Source: Parabacteroides goldsteinii
GTDB taxonomy: Bacteria; Bacteroidota; Bacteroidia; Bacteroidales; Tannerellaceae
Direction: 5' to 3'
DNA length: 57,433 bases
Assembly: GCF_015550595.1 (NCBI RefSeq)
Contig: NZ_JADNBB010000032.1
Location: 1 to 57,433 of the forward strand
Made by a program: the position numbers and the translations under genes. Of the stretch, positions 28,496-37,631 are shown one piece after another. Below the pieces are notes generated by a model. The model had not been told where the DNA came from. It did not search any database and saw only the letters and a list, made by a program, of their open reading frames with translations. Within the stretch, counting starts at the first letter, position 1, and the number at the start of each line of letters is the position of its first letter.

Positions 28496-30958
28496 TTAAG
28501 CCGGATCTACATCGTAGTGTACCAGCAATTGTTTAAAGGGAAGATAACGTTGCATTTCCGAATGAATCGCTTCCAGTATTTCCCTGACCGGAGCAATCGC
28601 TGCCGCTATTTCGATCTTCAATACAATCTTTTTAATATGAAGTGTTTGCACACGAGTCACCGGCGGCGTAACAGGCCCCAACACACGTTCCCCCAGACGG
28701 ACACGTAGTTTCTCGGCATACAAAACAGACATCTCCTGCAGGATCGCCTCGTTACGACTGCGAAGTACGAGCACAATCAACCTGTAGTAAGGCGGATATC
28801 TGAACATACTACGTTCGCTGAGTTGCAAACCGACCATTTCTTTATAGGCAAAATGCTGCACCATACGTATCAACGGATGTTCAGGCTGTGAGGTCTGCAA
28901 GATAACCGTTCCCTGTTTGTCCCTTCTTCCGGCACGTCCGCTAACCTGCACCATCAACTGGAATGCCCGTTCATGCGCCCTGAAATCCGGATAATTCATC
29001 AGGCTGTCGGCATTCAGTATGCCTACTACACTGACATTTCCGAAGTCCAGTCCTTTCGATAACATCTGGGTTCCGATAAGGATATGCGTTTTCCCTTTCT
29101 CAAAGTCGGCAATGATCCGTTCATAGGCTGTACGGGTACGAGCAGTATCAAAATCCAACCGCTCCACTTTTGCCGACGGGAACAGGGAAGCAATCTCCTC
29201 CTCCACCTTTTCCGTACCAAAACCCATCATCTTTAATTCCGTGCTCTGGCATTGCGGACAATGAGGCGGTAACTGGATCTTATAGCCACAATAATGACAA
29301 ACCAGCTGATTGTGATATTTATGATAAGTCAGGCTGACATCGCAATTTACACAATGGGGAACCCAGCCACAACTCTTACATTCGATCAACGGAGCAAATC
29401 CACGGCGGTTCTGAAAAAGAATAGCCTGTTCGCCACGGGCCAGAGCCGCGTTTACTTTCTCTACCAATAATGGAGAGAAAAGCGTATCCTTCATGATCTT
29501 CTTCCGTTTCAGTTCCTTGATATCGACAGAGATAATCTCCGGCATCAGGCAGTCGCCAAAACGTGTAGTCAGTTCAACCAAGCCATATTTGTCGGTAGTA
29601 GCATTAAAATAAGAATCGATTGAAGGTGTAGCCGAGCCCAGCAAAGTCTTGGCCCCATGCATGCCCGCCAACACGATAGCCGCATTACGGGCGTGATAAC
29701 GGGGTGCCGGGTCCTGTTGCTTGTAAGTATTTTCATGTTCCTCATCTACGACAATCAATCCCAGGTCCTTAAACGGAAGGAAAAGTGAAGAGCGTACTCC
29801 CAAGACCAACATAGGACCATTCCCATGCAATAGTTTATTCCAAACCTCTACCCGTTCGTTATCCGAAAATTTAGAATGATATACCAATAGCTTATCACCG
29901 AACAATTTTGCCAACCGTTCGGTTATCTGTGTCGTGATAGCTATTTCGGGCAGCATGTAGAGCACTTGCCGTCCCAACTTCAGTACCTCATCGATCAACC
30001 GGACATAGATTTCCGTCTTGCCACTCGAAGTAACTCCATGAAGCAGGCAAACTTCCTTCGAAGTAAACACGTCATGTATTTCACCATAAGCCTTCTCCTG
30101 TGCCGGGCTTAACGGACTAAGGGGTTGCAGACGGCAGACCGGAACCTGTAAACGCCCCACTTCTTTTTCATAACTTACCAGGACACCACGTTTCAAAAGT
30201 CCGTCCAGAATCGTGGAAGAGCAACCACTACGTTCCAGTAGCTCCTTCTTTGATACTTCCTGAACCAACGCCGGATTCAAGGCATGACTCAGATCCAGAT
30301 AGCAAACTAGCATAAGCTCCTGTTTCTTCGCCCGCTTAAAATCGGCAAATACAGCCTGTAACTGTTCTTCCGTGGCATATTCTTCCGATAAGCGAATGAA
30401 GGTTTGCATCTTCGGGACAAATCCCCGTTTCATTTCCTCACTCACTACTACCGCTCCACGGGCCATCAGGGAAGCAACTACGGGAACCACATTACGAAGC
30501 CCTGTCTTTTTCTCCAGTTCCGACACGGTCAGTTTCAGGACACCGGTAAAAGCATCCAGTACCGACTGTTCATTCGGCCTCAAAGGACCATCTGCCTCAA
30601 AGTCGGGATTATAGGTGACGGCCGTTTCACTTTCCAGCTTCAAGCCGGAAGGCAAGGCGGCTTTATAAACATCCCCCAGCTTACACATATAGTAGGATGA
30701 GATCCATTTCCAGAAACGGAGTTGCGGACGGCGCAATACGGGAGTCGCATCCAACAAGGCATAAATTTCTTTCGTTTCAAAATCCGTATCAGGCCTGCGT
30801 TCATGCACATCCATTACAATCGCTGTATAATAGCGCTTCTTACCGAAATGGACGATCACCCGGCAACCGGGAATGACGGCTGTCTCCAGATCGGAAGGAA
30901 TACTATAGGTATAGCTATTCTCTAACGGAAGAGGCAATATGACATCTGCGTATTTCAT
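28496..30958 (-). CDS. priA: Primosomal replication-restart helicase PriA
   Basis: This 820-residue protein recognises stalled forks and reloads the replicative helicase. It begins with the PriA 3'-DNA-binding domain (YADVILPLPLENSYTYSIP, PGCRVIVHFGKKRYYTAIV). A superfamily 2 helicase core has Walker A LHGVTSSGKTEIY (about residue 315-327) and the DEEH box in LIVVDEEHENTYKQ. The zinc-binding insert has the expected cysteines (CKSCGWVPHCVNC, CHYCGYKIQLPPHCPQC), followed by ILIGTQMLSKGLDFGNVS and VSGRAGRRDKQGTVILQT. The length is slightly above the E. coli protein (732 residues), as usual in Bacteroidetes. A -7 element TACTTTTG lies at 30968-30975, so the transcript leader may be only a few bases. 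Confidence 0.97.
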   Translation of the reverse strand: MKYADVILPLPLENSYTYSIPSDLETAVIPGCRVIVHFGKKRYYTAIVMDVHERRPDTDFETKEIYALLDATPVLRRPQLRFWKWISSYYMCKLGDVYKAALPSGLKLESETAVTYNPDFEADGPLRPNEQSVLDAFTGVLKLTVSELEKKTGLRNVVPVVASLMARGAVVVSEEMKRGFVPKMQTFIRLSEEYATEEQLQAVFADFKRAKKQELMLVCYLDLSHALNPALVQEVSKKELLERSGCSSTILDGLLKRGVLVSYEKEVGRLQVPVCRLQPLSPLSPAQEKAYGEIHDVFTSKEVCLLHGVTSSGKTEIYVRLIDEVLKLGRQVLYMLPEIAITTQITERLAKLFGDKLLVYHSKFSDNERVEVWNKLLHGNGPMLVLGVRSSLFLPFKDLGLIVVDEEHENTYKQQDPAPRYHARNAAIVLAGMHGAKTLLGSATPSIDSYFNATTDKYGLVELTTRFGDCLMPEIISVDIKELKRKKIMKDTLFSPLLVEKVNAALARGEQAILFQNRRGFAPLIECKSCGWVPHCVNCDVSLTYHKYHNQLVCHYCGYKIQLPPHCPQCQSTELKMMGFGTEKVEEEIASLFPSAKVERLDFDTARTRTAYERIIADFEKGKTHILIGTQMLSKGLDFGNVSVVGILNADSLMNYPDFRAHERAFQLMVQVSGRAGRRDKQGTVILQTSQPEHPLIRMVQHFAYKEMVGLQLSERSMFRYPPYYRLIVLVLRSRNEAILQEMSVLYAEKLRVRLGERVLGPVTPPVTRVQTLHIKKIVLKIEIAAAIAPVREILEAIHSEMQRYLPFKQLLVHYDVDPA

Positions 30959-30967
30959 TTACGAGGT

Positions 30968-30975
30968 CAAAAGTA
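30968..30975 (-). promoter_or_regulatory. -7 element of priA, very close to the start codon
   Basis: TACTTTTG on the minus strand matches TAnnTTTG and sits 10 bases before the priA ATG at 30958. Transcription would start at about 30961, leaving almost no leader. The upstream hairpin terminator at 30984-31006 occupies the -10 to -40 region, so the -33 element is poor (TTTA). Confidence 0.45.
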
Positions 30976-30983
30976 ACAAAAAA

Positions 30984-31006
30984 GGCCGGACTGTTAAAGT
31001 CCGGCC
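30984..31006 (-). terminator. Intrinsic terminator after the outer-membrane barrel gene
   Basis: GGCCGGACT and AGTCCGGCC form a perfect 9-bp stem with a 5-base loop. On the minus strand TTTTTTGTTACTTTT follows. It ends the 31030-31623 gene just before priA. Confidence 0.9.
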
Positions 31007-31029
31007 CTGCATATCTTTTCTATCTGTCA

Positions 31030-31623
31030 TCAAAACAGAACTGCGGCTGTGATAGACCATCCACGGTTTTTAGCACCTCCCAAATCGAGTTTGTCGGCAC
31101 TGTAATTGTCAGTCAATCCCAATCCGTAATTTATCCCTACCTGTAAATGGCTTATCAATTCAGCCCCTACACCGAAGTTAAGTCCTGCACTGAAATTCTT
31201 TGCTTTCATCTGTTCGCCTAAAACATTCCAGATTTTATCTCCTCCGACACGGAAACCGATATAGGGTCCGGCCGACAGATAAGCTTTAACAAGGGGAATA
31301 CCGAATTTCCATTTCAAATTGACCGGTACATCGAGATAATCCGTTTTTATACTGGTATTTTCAGAGCCTTTCGCTTTCAACTCCAATCCTTTCTGAGAAT
31401 AAAGGATCGCCGCATCCAGTCCGATTCCGACCAGTGGGAGTGTTGTCTCGATCATCGGACCGATCTGGAACCCTGTCACATTATCCGCCTTCAGTATATC
31501 GGAATTCAGATGAACGGACGATATGTTTACTCCCCCTTTTAATCCGAACTTCAGCTGGGACTTGGCCGGTAGGGCTATAAACATCATCAAAATAACCAAA
31601 ACTAAACCTGTAACCTTCTTCAT
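31030..31623 (-). CDS. PorT-like outer-membrane beta-barrel protein, downstream of a B12 riboswitch
   Basis: This 197-residue protein has a signal peptide (LVLVILMMFIALPAKSQ) and a small beta-barrel of the Bacteroidetes type (FGLKGGVNISSVHL, FQIGPMIETTLPLVGIGLDA, VNLKWKFGIPLVKAYLSAGP, GAELISHLQVGINYGLGL), ending in WSITAAVLF. The length and repeats fit the outer-membrane-barrel families around PF13568. It is the first gene downstream of a cobalamin riboswitch and terminator on the same strand, and no clear second promoter lies in the 80 bases before it. It may therefore be repressed by vitamin B12, which would suggest a role in corrinoid handling; this is inference. A terminator follows at 30984-31006. 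Confidence 0.85.
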   Translation of the reverse strand: MKKVTGLVLVILMMFIALPAKSQLKFGLKGGVNISSVHLNSDILKADNVTGFQIGPMIETTLPLVGIGLDAAILYSQKGLELKAKGSENTSIKTDYLDVPVNLKWKFGIPLVKAYLSAGPYIGFRVGGDKIWNVLGEQMKAKNFSAGLNFGVGAELISHLQVGINYGLGLTDNYSADKLDLGGAKNRGWSITAAVLF

Positions 31624-31708
31624 ATTGCCTGTTGTTAATTAATTATGTTTACAAATAAACGCACTTTTCCTATAATAAACAAGTATTCCTATCATCCTGT
31701 TCATTCAT

Positions 31709-31771
31709 AAAAAGGAAAGCATGCACCGGTTACGGAGCTCATCCCATAAACCGATCCATGCCTCTTTTCCT
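31709..31771 (-). terminator. Hairpin terminator downstream of the B12 riboswitch
   Basis: On the minus strand AGGAAAAGAGGCATG pairs with CATGC and TTTCCT, and ATCGGTT with AACCGGT, giving a long interrupted stem (31713-31771) followed by TTTTTATG. It lies between the riboswitch and the barrel gene and is the likely expression platform or a separate stop signal. Confidence 0.7.
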
Positions 31772-31894
31772 AATTATTATGGCAAAATAATTAAAAACAA
31801 AAACGTTCAGACAGCTATACGGGAAACGGGAGTAAGAATAGTGGAGACGTTAACCGACCTCCTGTTCTCTTCCGGCCTTTCCTCGAAGCCGTCG

Positions 31895-32075
31895 AAATAA
31901 TATGCCTTGCAGGTCTTCTGACTTACTTCCGGTTTGAGCGCCTTCCCATTCAAAAAAGAACAGTGGCTTATGGTATTGCCCAATCCATAATGAAGCTTAC
32001 AGCAGCGGGACTGTCCGGGATTTACACCCGATTCCCTTTTAATCCTTTCCTGCGGATACAGGTCCGGAACAATGC
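31895..32075 (-). ncRNA. Cobalamin riboswitch
   Basis: On the minus strand, the B12 box AAGTCAGAAGACCTGC (31909-31924) is near-consensus. Upstream are GCCACTG (31961-31967) and the core GGGAATCGGGTG, AAATCCCGGACAGTCCCGC and TGCTGTAA (about 31998-32036), in canonical order. These are the conserved elements of the AdoCbl/B12 riboswitch class. The outer limits are estimated: the 5' end is set by a -7 element and the 3' end just past the box. The next gene on that strand is the barrel protein at 31030-31623. Confidence 0.93.
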
Positions 32076-32081
32076 ACGTCG

Positions 32082-32089
32082 CAAATATA
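32082..32089 (-). promoter_or_regulatory. -7 element of the riboswitch transcript
   Basis: TATATTTG on the minus strand matches TAnnTTTG and lies just upstream of the cobalamin riboswitch, downstream of the murQ stop. It gives the riboswitch its own start near 32075, separate from the murQ operon. No good -33 element is seen. Confidence 0.5.
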
Positions 32090-32130
32090 GAGATATTTTC
32101 GTTTCGTTCTCCATCGGTTGATGAAAAATA

Positions 32131-32952
32131 TTAATTATTATGTTTCCGATATTCATCAACGGCAGCCTTTACCGAGCCATACATCAGAAGGAGCCGCTGG
32201 GACTGTCCATAACACAGTCCCAGTTCCTCTGCCACCATCCGCGTCCCCCGGTCGACCAGTTTCTGATTGGTCAATTGCATATTTACCATCCGGTTGCCTT
32301 TTACACGGCCCAACCGGATCATCACAGATGTTGAAATCATATTCAGAATCATCTTTTGCCCCGTACCGGACTTCATACGGGAACTGCCGGTTACAAATTC
32401 CGGACCGACAATCATTTCGATCGCCACATCGGCCTGAGCGGCCATGGGGGAATCCGGATTACTGGAGATAGAGGCCGTCAGTATCCCCTGCTCACGGGCT
32501 TTACGCAAAGCTCCAATCACATAAGGGGTCGTACCGGATGCAGCAATACCGATCACCGTATCTTTGGTTGTGACCTGATGCTCCTGCAATTCCTCCCAAC
32601 CACGCTCCATATCATCTTCCGCATTCTCTACCGGATTGCGAAGAGCCGTATCGCCACCGGCAATCAGACCGATCACCAAAGTGGGGGGCATTCCGAAAGT
32701 TGGAGGTATTTCAGAAGCATCGAGCACTCCCAACCGACCGCTTGTTCCGGCCCCCAGATAAAAGATACGCCCTCCCTGTTTCATCCGGGGAACGATCTGA
32801 TCTACCAGTTTCTCTATCTGGGGGATTGTTTTTTGCACTGCCAATGCGACCTTCCGGTCTTCTGTGTTTATATCTTCCAACAACTCCCGGACAGATTTAT
32901 GTTCCAGGTCATTATATAATGAATCTTGTTCTGTTATTTTAGTAAATGACAT
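32131..32952 (-). CDS. murQ: N-acetylmuramic acid 6-phosphate etherase
   Basis: This 273-residue cytoplasmic lyase cleaves the lactyl ether of MurNAc-6-phosphate to give GlcNAc-6-phosphate and D-lactate, the key step in recycling peptidoglycan amino sugar. It has the SIS-domain signature FYLGAGTSGRLGVLDASEIP, then GLIAGGDTALRNPVENAEDD, GIAASGTTPYVIGAL and the C-terminal EFVTGSSRMKSGTGQKMILN. The length is slightly under the usual 298 residues. It is the last gene of a five-gene operon, 14 bases after the sugar kinase gene. The kinase and AmpG-type permease upstream complete the pathway. Confidence 0.96.
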   Translation of the reverse strand: MSFTKITEQDSLYNDLEHKSVRELLEDINTEDRKVALAVQKTIPQIEKLVDQIVPRMKQGGRIFYLGAGTSGRLGVLDASEIPPTFGMPPTLVIGLIAGGDTALRNPVENAEDDMERGWEELQEHQVTTKDTVIGIAASGTTPYVIGALRKAREQGILTASISSNPDSPMAAQADVAIEMIVGPEFVTGSSRMKSGTGQKMILNMISTSVMIRLGRVKGNRMVNMQLTNQKLVDRGTRMVAEELGLCYGQSQRLLLMYGSVKAAVDEYRKHNN

Positions 32953-32966
32953 AATTAAATATAAGT

Positions 32967-33800
32967 TTACTTACCATGATACGCAATCAATCCCTCCATC
33001 GGACTTTGCGCAACCGTTCCGAGACGGAGACCCAGATCGAAAGCAATATCTTTCAATATATCCTGATAATACCATGCAACTGAACCGACCAGGTGGACAG
33101 GTAATTCAAAACAATCATACTGCCTCACGTTCCGGGTAAAAAATGCCAGGAAGCTACGGGTGACCAGTTCCCAAATGGCAGGTTCATCCAAATGCTCCCG
33201 TATAAAAGGGGAAAGGCCGGCCAGAAAACGGTTGGGGAAAGGTTGCCGGTAAACCTTGTCCATAATCGATGCCGGAGTCAAGCCATATTGTGTAAGAAAC
33301 TGCTCTTTCAGAGCCGGAGGCAGCAGGTCTTTCAATACATCCCCGATCAATAGTTTACCCAATACGGCACCGCTTCCTTCATCTCCCAGAATAAATCCCA
33401 GGGGAGAAACATTCTTTATAATCTCTTTGCCATCGTAATAACAGGAATTCGAACCGGTTCCCAGAATACAAGCTATCCCCGGCTCATCGCCACATAAAGC
33501 ACGGGCTGCAGCCAAGAGATCACTCCCTACCTCAACAGGAACAGACAGATACCGGTTGACAGACCGCCGTATCATTTCATTCTTTTCAGGGAAAGCGCAG
33601 CCTGCCCCGTAAAAATATACGGCGGAAGGTATAAGGTCTTTTAATGCAGGCAGTAATCCGGTTTCAATCTCCTTCCCTATCTCCTCCTCCGTCTGAAAAA
33701 AAGGATTCATCCCCCGCGTTTGAAAACGAAGGGCTGGTTTTCCTCTCTCTATTACACACCAATCTGTCTTGGTGGAACCACTGTCGGCAATTAGTATCAT
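32967..33800 (-). CDS. BadF/BadG-type sugar kinase, probable MurNAc or GlcNAc kinase
   Basis: This 277-residue ATPase-fold kinase starts MILIADSGSTKTDWCVIERG, the phosphate-1 motif of the N-acetylglucosamine kinase family. ACILGTGSNSCYY and GEMLGDEGSGA-like FILGDEGSGAVLGK are the phosphate-2 and family motifs. Because it is 20 bases from the AmpG-like permease gene and directly before murQ, it most likely phosphorylates MurNAc (or anhydro-MurNAc/GlcNAc) at position 6 to make the MurQ substrate, as the MurK kinase of the related Tannerella forsythia does. A plain GlcNAc kinase is the main alternative. It is probably cytoplasmic and cotranscribed with its neighbours. Confidence 0.85.
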   Translation of the reverse strand: MILIADSGSTKTDWCVIERGKPALRFQTRGMNPFFQTEEEIGKEIETGLLPALKDLIPSAVYFYGAGCAFPEKNEMIRRSVNRYLSVPVEVGSDLLAAARALCGDEPGIACILGTGSNSCYYDGKEIIKNVSPLGFILGDEGSGAVLGKLLIGDVLKDLLPPALKEQFLTQYGLTPASIMDKVYRQPFPNRFLAGLSPFIREHLDEPAIWELVTRSFLAFFTRNVRQYDCFELPVHLVGSVAWYYQDILKDIAFDLGLRLGTVAQSPMEGLIAYHGK

Positions 33801-33820
33801 ATTTCCGTTTTATTACTTAA

Positions 33821-35104
33821 TTAATCGATCGTTCTGTCTTTTTTACCGAATGCCGGATCTATCTTAAGGAAAGCTGTTACAGCCAGTGTGATCAGGCAAC
33901 ATCCCATCACCCACCAGAAGAAGTTCACATATCCGAGTTCTTCCTGCAACCACCCGGCAACCATCCCCGGAAGCATCATACCCAATGCCATAAAGGCGGT
34001 ACATATCGCATAATGAGCCGTTTTGTGTTCTCCATCGGAGAAATAGATCAGGTACAACATATAGGCAGTAAAACCAAATCCGTAACCGAACTGTTCAACA
34101 AACACACATATATTAATGACCAGCAGACTTTCAGGAAGTGCACTGCTCAGGTAGATAAAAACCAGGTCAGGCAATGTGATTGCCAGCGCCATCGGCCAAA
34201 TCCATTTCTTTAATCCACCATGCGCTGCCACGATTCCCCCGATAATACCTCCCAGTGTCAGGCCTATAATACCGATCGTACCATACACCAGGCCGATCTC
34301 AGAAGTAGTAAGTCCCAGACCACCCACTTCGCGCGGATCGATCAGGAAAGGCGTTACCAGCTTAACCAGTTGTGCCTCTGGAAAACGATAGAACAGCATG
34401 AACAGTATAGCGACCAATGCCTGCTTCTTCCTGAAAAACGAGACAAATGTAGCAAAGAATTCTTTAAATATGGTAGAAGCAGTAACTGTTACAGCCGCTT
34501 TATCGGACTTCGGAACCGGTAAAATATACTTATGATACAGGCAGAGACCGATAAATAGTCCGGCCAGGATCAGGAACGTGATCGACCAGGCGAACGGAAT
34601 CTTTCCGGTACTGTCTTCCAAAGCGCCGGCCAGCATCACAAGCAATCCTTGTCCGGCAATGGTTGCAATGCGGTAAAAGGTACTTCGTATCCCGACATAG
34701 AAAGCCTGGTCATGCGAGTCGAGTGCCAGCATATAAAAACCGTCCGCTGCAATATCGTGTGTAGCCGAACTGAAAGCCACCAGCCAGAAGACGGCCAGGG
34801 TTAACTGAAAGAAATAATCCATCGGGATTGTAAAAGCGATACCGGCCAATCCTGCTCCTATCAGGAACTGCATGGTGACAACCCACCAGCGTTTCGTTTT
34901 CAACAGATCGACAAACGGACTCCAGAATGGTTTGATTACCCAGGGGAGATACAGCCAACTGGTGTACAGGGCTATATCGGTATTACTGATCCCCAGCCGC
35001 TTATACATGATAACAGAGATTGTCATCACGGCAACATAAGGCAATGCCTCTGCAAAATAGAGCGAGGGTATCCAGCACCAGGGGGATGTTCGTTTTGTTT
35101 TCAT
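33821..35104 (-). CDS. AmpG-like MFS permease, probable muropeptide/amino-sugar importer
   Basis: This 427-residue inner-membrane protein has about twelve hydrophobic helices. It resembles AmpG: WIPSLYFAEALPYVAVMTIS, WVIKPFWSPFVDLLKTKRWW, and FSSATHDIAADGFYMLALDSH are the family's conserved N-terminal loops. AmpG proteins import anhydromuropeptides or GlcNAc-anhydroMurNAc from the periplasm. Its start overlaps the DUF4922 gene stop by four bases (ATGA type), so the two are translationally coupled. The sugar kinase and murQ follow, which supports import of MurNAc-containing turnover products. Direct uptake of free MurNAc is an alternative. Confidence 0.88.
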   Translation of the reverse strand: MKTKRTSPWCWIPSLYFAEALPYVAVMTISVIMYKRLGISNTDIALYTSWLYLPWVIKPFWSPFVDLLKTKRWWVVTMQFLIGAGLAGIAFTIPMDYFFQLTLAVFWLVAFSSATHDIAADGFYMLALDSHDQAFYVGIRSTFYRIATIAGQGLLVMLAGALEDSTGKIPFAWSITFLILAGLFIGLCLYHKYILPVPKSDKAAVTVTASTIFKEFFATFVSFFRKKQALVAILFMLFYRFPEAQLVKLVTPFLIDPREVGGLGLTTSEIGLVYGTIGIIGLTLGGIIGGIVAAHGGLKKWIWPMALAITLPDLVFIYLSSALPESLLVINICVFVEQFGYGFGFTAYMLYLIYFSDGEHKTAHYAICTAFMALGMMLPGMVAGWLQEELGYVNFFWWVMGCCLITLAVTAFLKIDPAFGKKDRTID

Positions 35105-36045
35105 AAGAAGTATGATTTAGATTTACTGATTAACTGATCCATCTCCTCCGCAGAAAGGCAAGTTTCACTGATAATTTGCTGCAGGTCTCCGGAGGTCACC
35201 TTCCGGAAATCTTTTTCCAGTGGAGTGATAAAAACACCGGCCATTTCGACCGTTGCCGGGCTAATCAAGATATTGGCATCCCCTTCGGCATAATAGCAGG
35301 CAGGATGCAGTTTCTTTCGCGGATAAACACAGGTGATCCATTGTCCGGCTTCCGTCCAGACCAATACGTTCATCATAGGTTCGTACTCCTCGGCCCTGAT
35401 GGGCAGCAAAGCGTACAGGTGGTTGAAAAGAGCGACAGAGTCTTCCTTATCTGCAGACACGAGAACGAACATCGGTTGCAGGAAATCCCTTAAAGCAAAT
35501 AAAGTTGCCTGTCCGGCAGAAAACACCACCTCTTTCCGGGCCTTCCGCCAATTTGTCTCGAGCGGAAGAAAGCCTCTATTACCTGCCTGGAAATGCATAT
35601 GATCGGGAGCTGATGCTCCACATTTCGGACCGTTATAAAAAATGATGAAATCTGTCAGGACTTCAGCCAGCGACAATATATCTTTATAACGGGAAAAGAG
35701 ACGTTGTTCCTGATGTGCCCGGATCGGGATGGTCAGATGTTCGCGAAAGATAGGATATGGATTCACCATGATCTGATACTCTCCCCCGAAATCAATCCAT
35801 CGTTGATTGCCGGGACGGTTCGCCTCACAAAGGAAACAGGGACGGGCAGCCAACGACTGTTTATCGATCTTCGCTGCCGACGAACGGATACGCTCCGGAT
35901 TGAACTGAAGAATAACGGGATAACCGTTCACCTCCAATGTACGGGTCTGCACCTTTTCGAGAGCGGCATAGTTTACCTGTGCCAGTTCCCAAAAGGTAAG
36001 ATGTTCGCGTATTAATTCTTTAGCCTGTTGATTTATATTTTCCAT
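35101..36045 (-). CDS. DUF4922 protein with HIT-like nucleotidyltransferase/phosphorylase motif
   Basis: This 314-residue protein matches the Bacteroidetes DUF4922 family by overall sequence: an N-terminal Cys pair segment (RPCFLCEANRPGNQRWIDF), MVNPYPIFREHLTIPI, and the HIT-like CGASAPDHMHFQAG near residue 150. The HxHxQ-type motif and the preceding HLTIP resemble GalT- and ATP adenylyltransferase-like phosphorylases that act on nucleotide sugars or dinucleotides. The reaction is not known. It lies 20 bases downstream of a GT2 glycosyltransferase gene and overlaps the AmpG-like permease, inside the peptidoglycan-recycling operon. A nucleotide-sugar step there is plausible, but that is inference. 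Confidence 0.8.
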   Translation of the reverse strand: MENINQQAKELIREHLTFWELAQVNYAALEKVQTRTLEVNGYPVILQFNPERIRSSAAKIDKQSLAARPCFLCEANRPGNQRWIDFGGEYQIMVNPYPIFREHLTIPIRAHQEQRLFSRYKDILSLAEVLTDFIIFYNGPKCGASAPDHMHFQAGNRGFLPLETNWRKARKEVVFSAGQATLFALRDFLQPMFVLVSADKEDSVALFNHLYALLPIRAEEYEPMMNVLVWTEAGQWITCVYPRKKLHPACYYAEGDANILISPATVEMAGVFITPLEKDFRKVTSGDLQQIISETCLSAEEMDQLISKSKSYFL

Positions 36046-36066
36046 TATTATTTATCCTTCCATGCT

Positions 36067-37533
36067 TCATAAAACATTTCCACGTGCCCTCAACTCCCGT
36101 GTACGCAGGCTGTCTTTATAAGCATTATATTCATTAATCTTGTGTATATCGAGCGAAGCATCTGTATTGTCTTCCCAACGCCGGCAAAGATACAGGACTT
36201 CATAAATCCGGCCGATCGCGTAAGTGCGTGAAATAGCCAGACCGATCGCGTAATCTTCACCATAACTTACGTTCGGCATCTTTATTTCGCGGAGTATCGG
36301 AGTATAAAAGGCTCTCGGTGCTCCCAGCCCGTTGATACGTAATGCATTATTACGTCCGTTTTCCGGCGTCCATTCCCGGTGGTCGATAATGCCCGGTGGT
36401 ATTTCATTCAGGTCGAAGTCGGTCATTTTATAGGTTCCGATTACCATTGCACATTTTTCAGCGTAGAACGTATCGACAATCTTCTGTAATGTATCCGGCC
36501 CGCTATATACGTCATCGCTGTCGAGTTGAATACTGAACTTACCACATAACGGATGAGCCGCAGCCAGATTCCAGCATCCGCCTATCCCCAGATCGTCACG
36601 TTCGGGAATCAGATGAACCAACCGGTCGTCGGAAGCATAACGACGGATCACCTCGGTGGTCCCGTCTGTGGAATGATTATCTACAATGATCAGATTAAAC
36701 TTAAACGAAGCCTGTTGCATAAACACGGAACGGATAGCATCTTCGATGGTTCGTACCCGATTGCGGACAGGGACAATCACGGTGGCTTCATATTTGAAGC
36801 CTCTCGATTTAAACTTCACTGATTGGATTTTCTTTTTCAAATATTCTTTACTATACCTCAGGGTAGAAGTGAATGCAACTTCCATTTCCAACTGAACATC
36901 CCGTTTTTTAGGATTTACATAATCAAATTGCTTTTCCCCGCTTTTACGGATATCTTCTTCCAGGAATGTATACAGATACTCTCTGATATGAATAATTCCC
37001 CCCGGTAAAGCAGCACAAGAAAGCCGAAAACGATACAAACCGGCATATTTATATTCAGGAGTCTTACTTACAAGCCGCCCCATATAAGTGTCTAATACAT
37101 TATATTTAATCATCAGCAACGGCCCGAAATCAAAATCATCCCGAACACTTCCCAACTGGTAATCATTCACCGGATGGTTCTTTTTAATTCCGTTTGATAT
37201 CTCATAATAATCGGCATAAACAATCCGGTTGTATTTAGACTCTTGAAGAACCGTATCCATCCGTTCCAATGCATATTGCCCAAACCGGATCAGGCCGGGA
37301 CGGAGATAAAGCAAAATATTTTTCCCTTCCGCATGTTCATGGATAGAACGCAGCGTTTGTGTGCTGGTCAATGTATCGACTAAGAGTATCTCACAACCGG
37401 GATATGACTCGGCATCGGGATTGGAGGTCATCAAGTAAATCTTATCGATAAGCCCCGTTTTATTCAACTCTTCAACAACAGAAGCCAGTTGTCCGGGAGA
37501 AATATAAGGTAAAAAACAATTGATCGATTCCAT
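36067..37533 (-). CDS. GT2 family glycosyltransferase with N-terminal extension
   Basis: This 488-residue protein has a C-terminal GT-A domain from about residue 245 ([35 protein letters not shown], and the metal-binding DSDD in [13 protein letters not shown]). The N-terminal about 230 residues form a separate nucleotidyltransferase- or glycosyltransferase-like half ([27 protein letters not shown]). No signal peptide or membrane helix is evident, so it is likely cytosolic or peripheral. It is the first gene of the operon, followed by DUF4922, the AmpG-like permease, the kinase and murQ. The acceptor and sugar donor are unknown. Its presence hints that the operon does more than catabolise MurNAc. 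Confidence 0.87.
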   Translation of the reverse strand: MESINCFLPYISPGQLASVVEELNKTGLIDKIYLMTSNPDAESYPGCEILLVDTLTSTQTLRSIHEHAEGKNILLYLRPGLIRFGQYALERMDTVLQESKYNRIVYADYYEISNGIKKNHPVNDYQLGSVRDDFDFGPLLMIKYNVLDTYMGRLVSKTPEYKYAGLYRFRLSCAALPGGIIHIREYLYTFLEEDIRKSGEKQFDYVNPKKRDVQLEMEVAFTSTLRYSKEYLKKKIQSVKFKSRGFKYEATVIVPVRNRVRTIEDAIRSVFMQQASFKFNLIIVDNHSTDGTTEVIRRYASDDRLVHLIPERDDLGIGGCWNLAAAHPLCGKFSIQLDSDDVYSGPDTLQKIVDTFYAEKCAMVIGTYKMTDFDLNEIPPGIIDHREWTPENGRNNALRINGLGAPRAFYTPILREIKMPNVSYGEDYAIGLAISRTYAIGRIYEVLYLCRRWEDNTDASLDIHKINEYNAYKDSLRTRELRARGNVL

Positions 37534-37573
37534 ATAGTAATAAGTTTATCTTTATTGTGGCGTAAACATAAAC

Positions 37574-37605
37574 AAAAAAGGCCGTTTCTCAAACGAAAAA
37601 CAGCC
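37574..37605 (-). terminator. Intrinsic terminator after the 37632 gene
   Basis: On the minus strand GGCTGTTTTTC pairs with GAGAAACGGCC using G-U wobbles around a 4-base loop (37580-37605), and TTTTTTGTTTATG follows. It separates the unknown 403-residue protein gene from the GT2 operon. Confidence 0.85.
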
Positions 37606-37631
37606 CTATTACTTTCTTCTAAAAGATAAAT

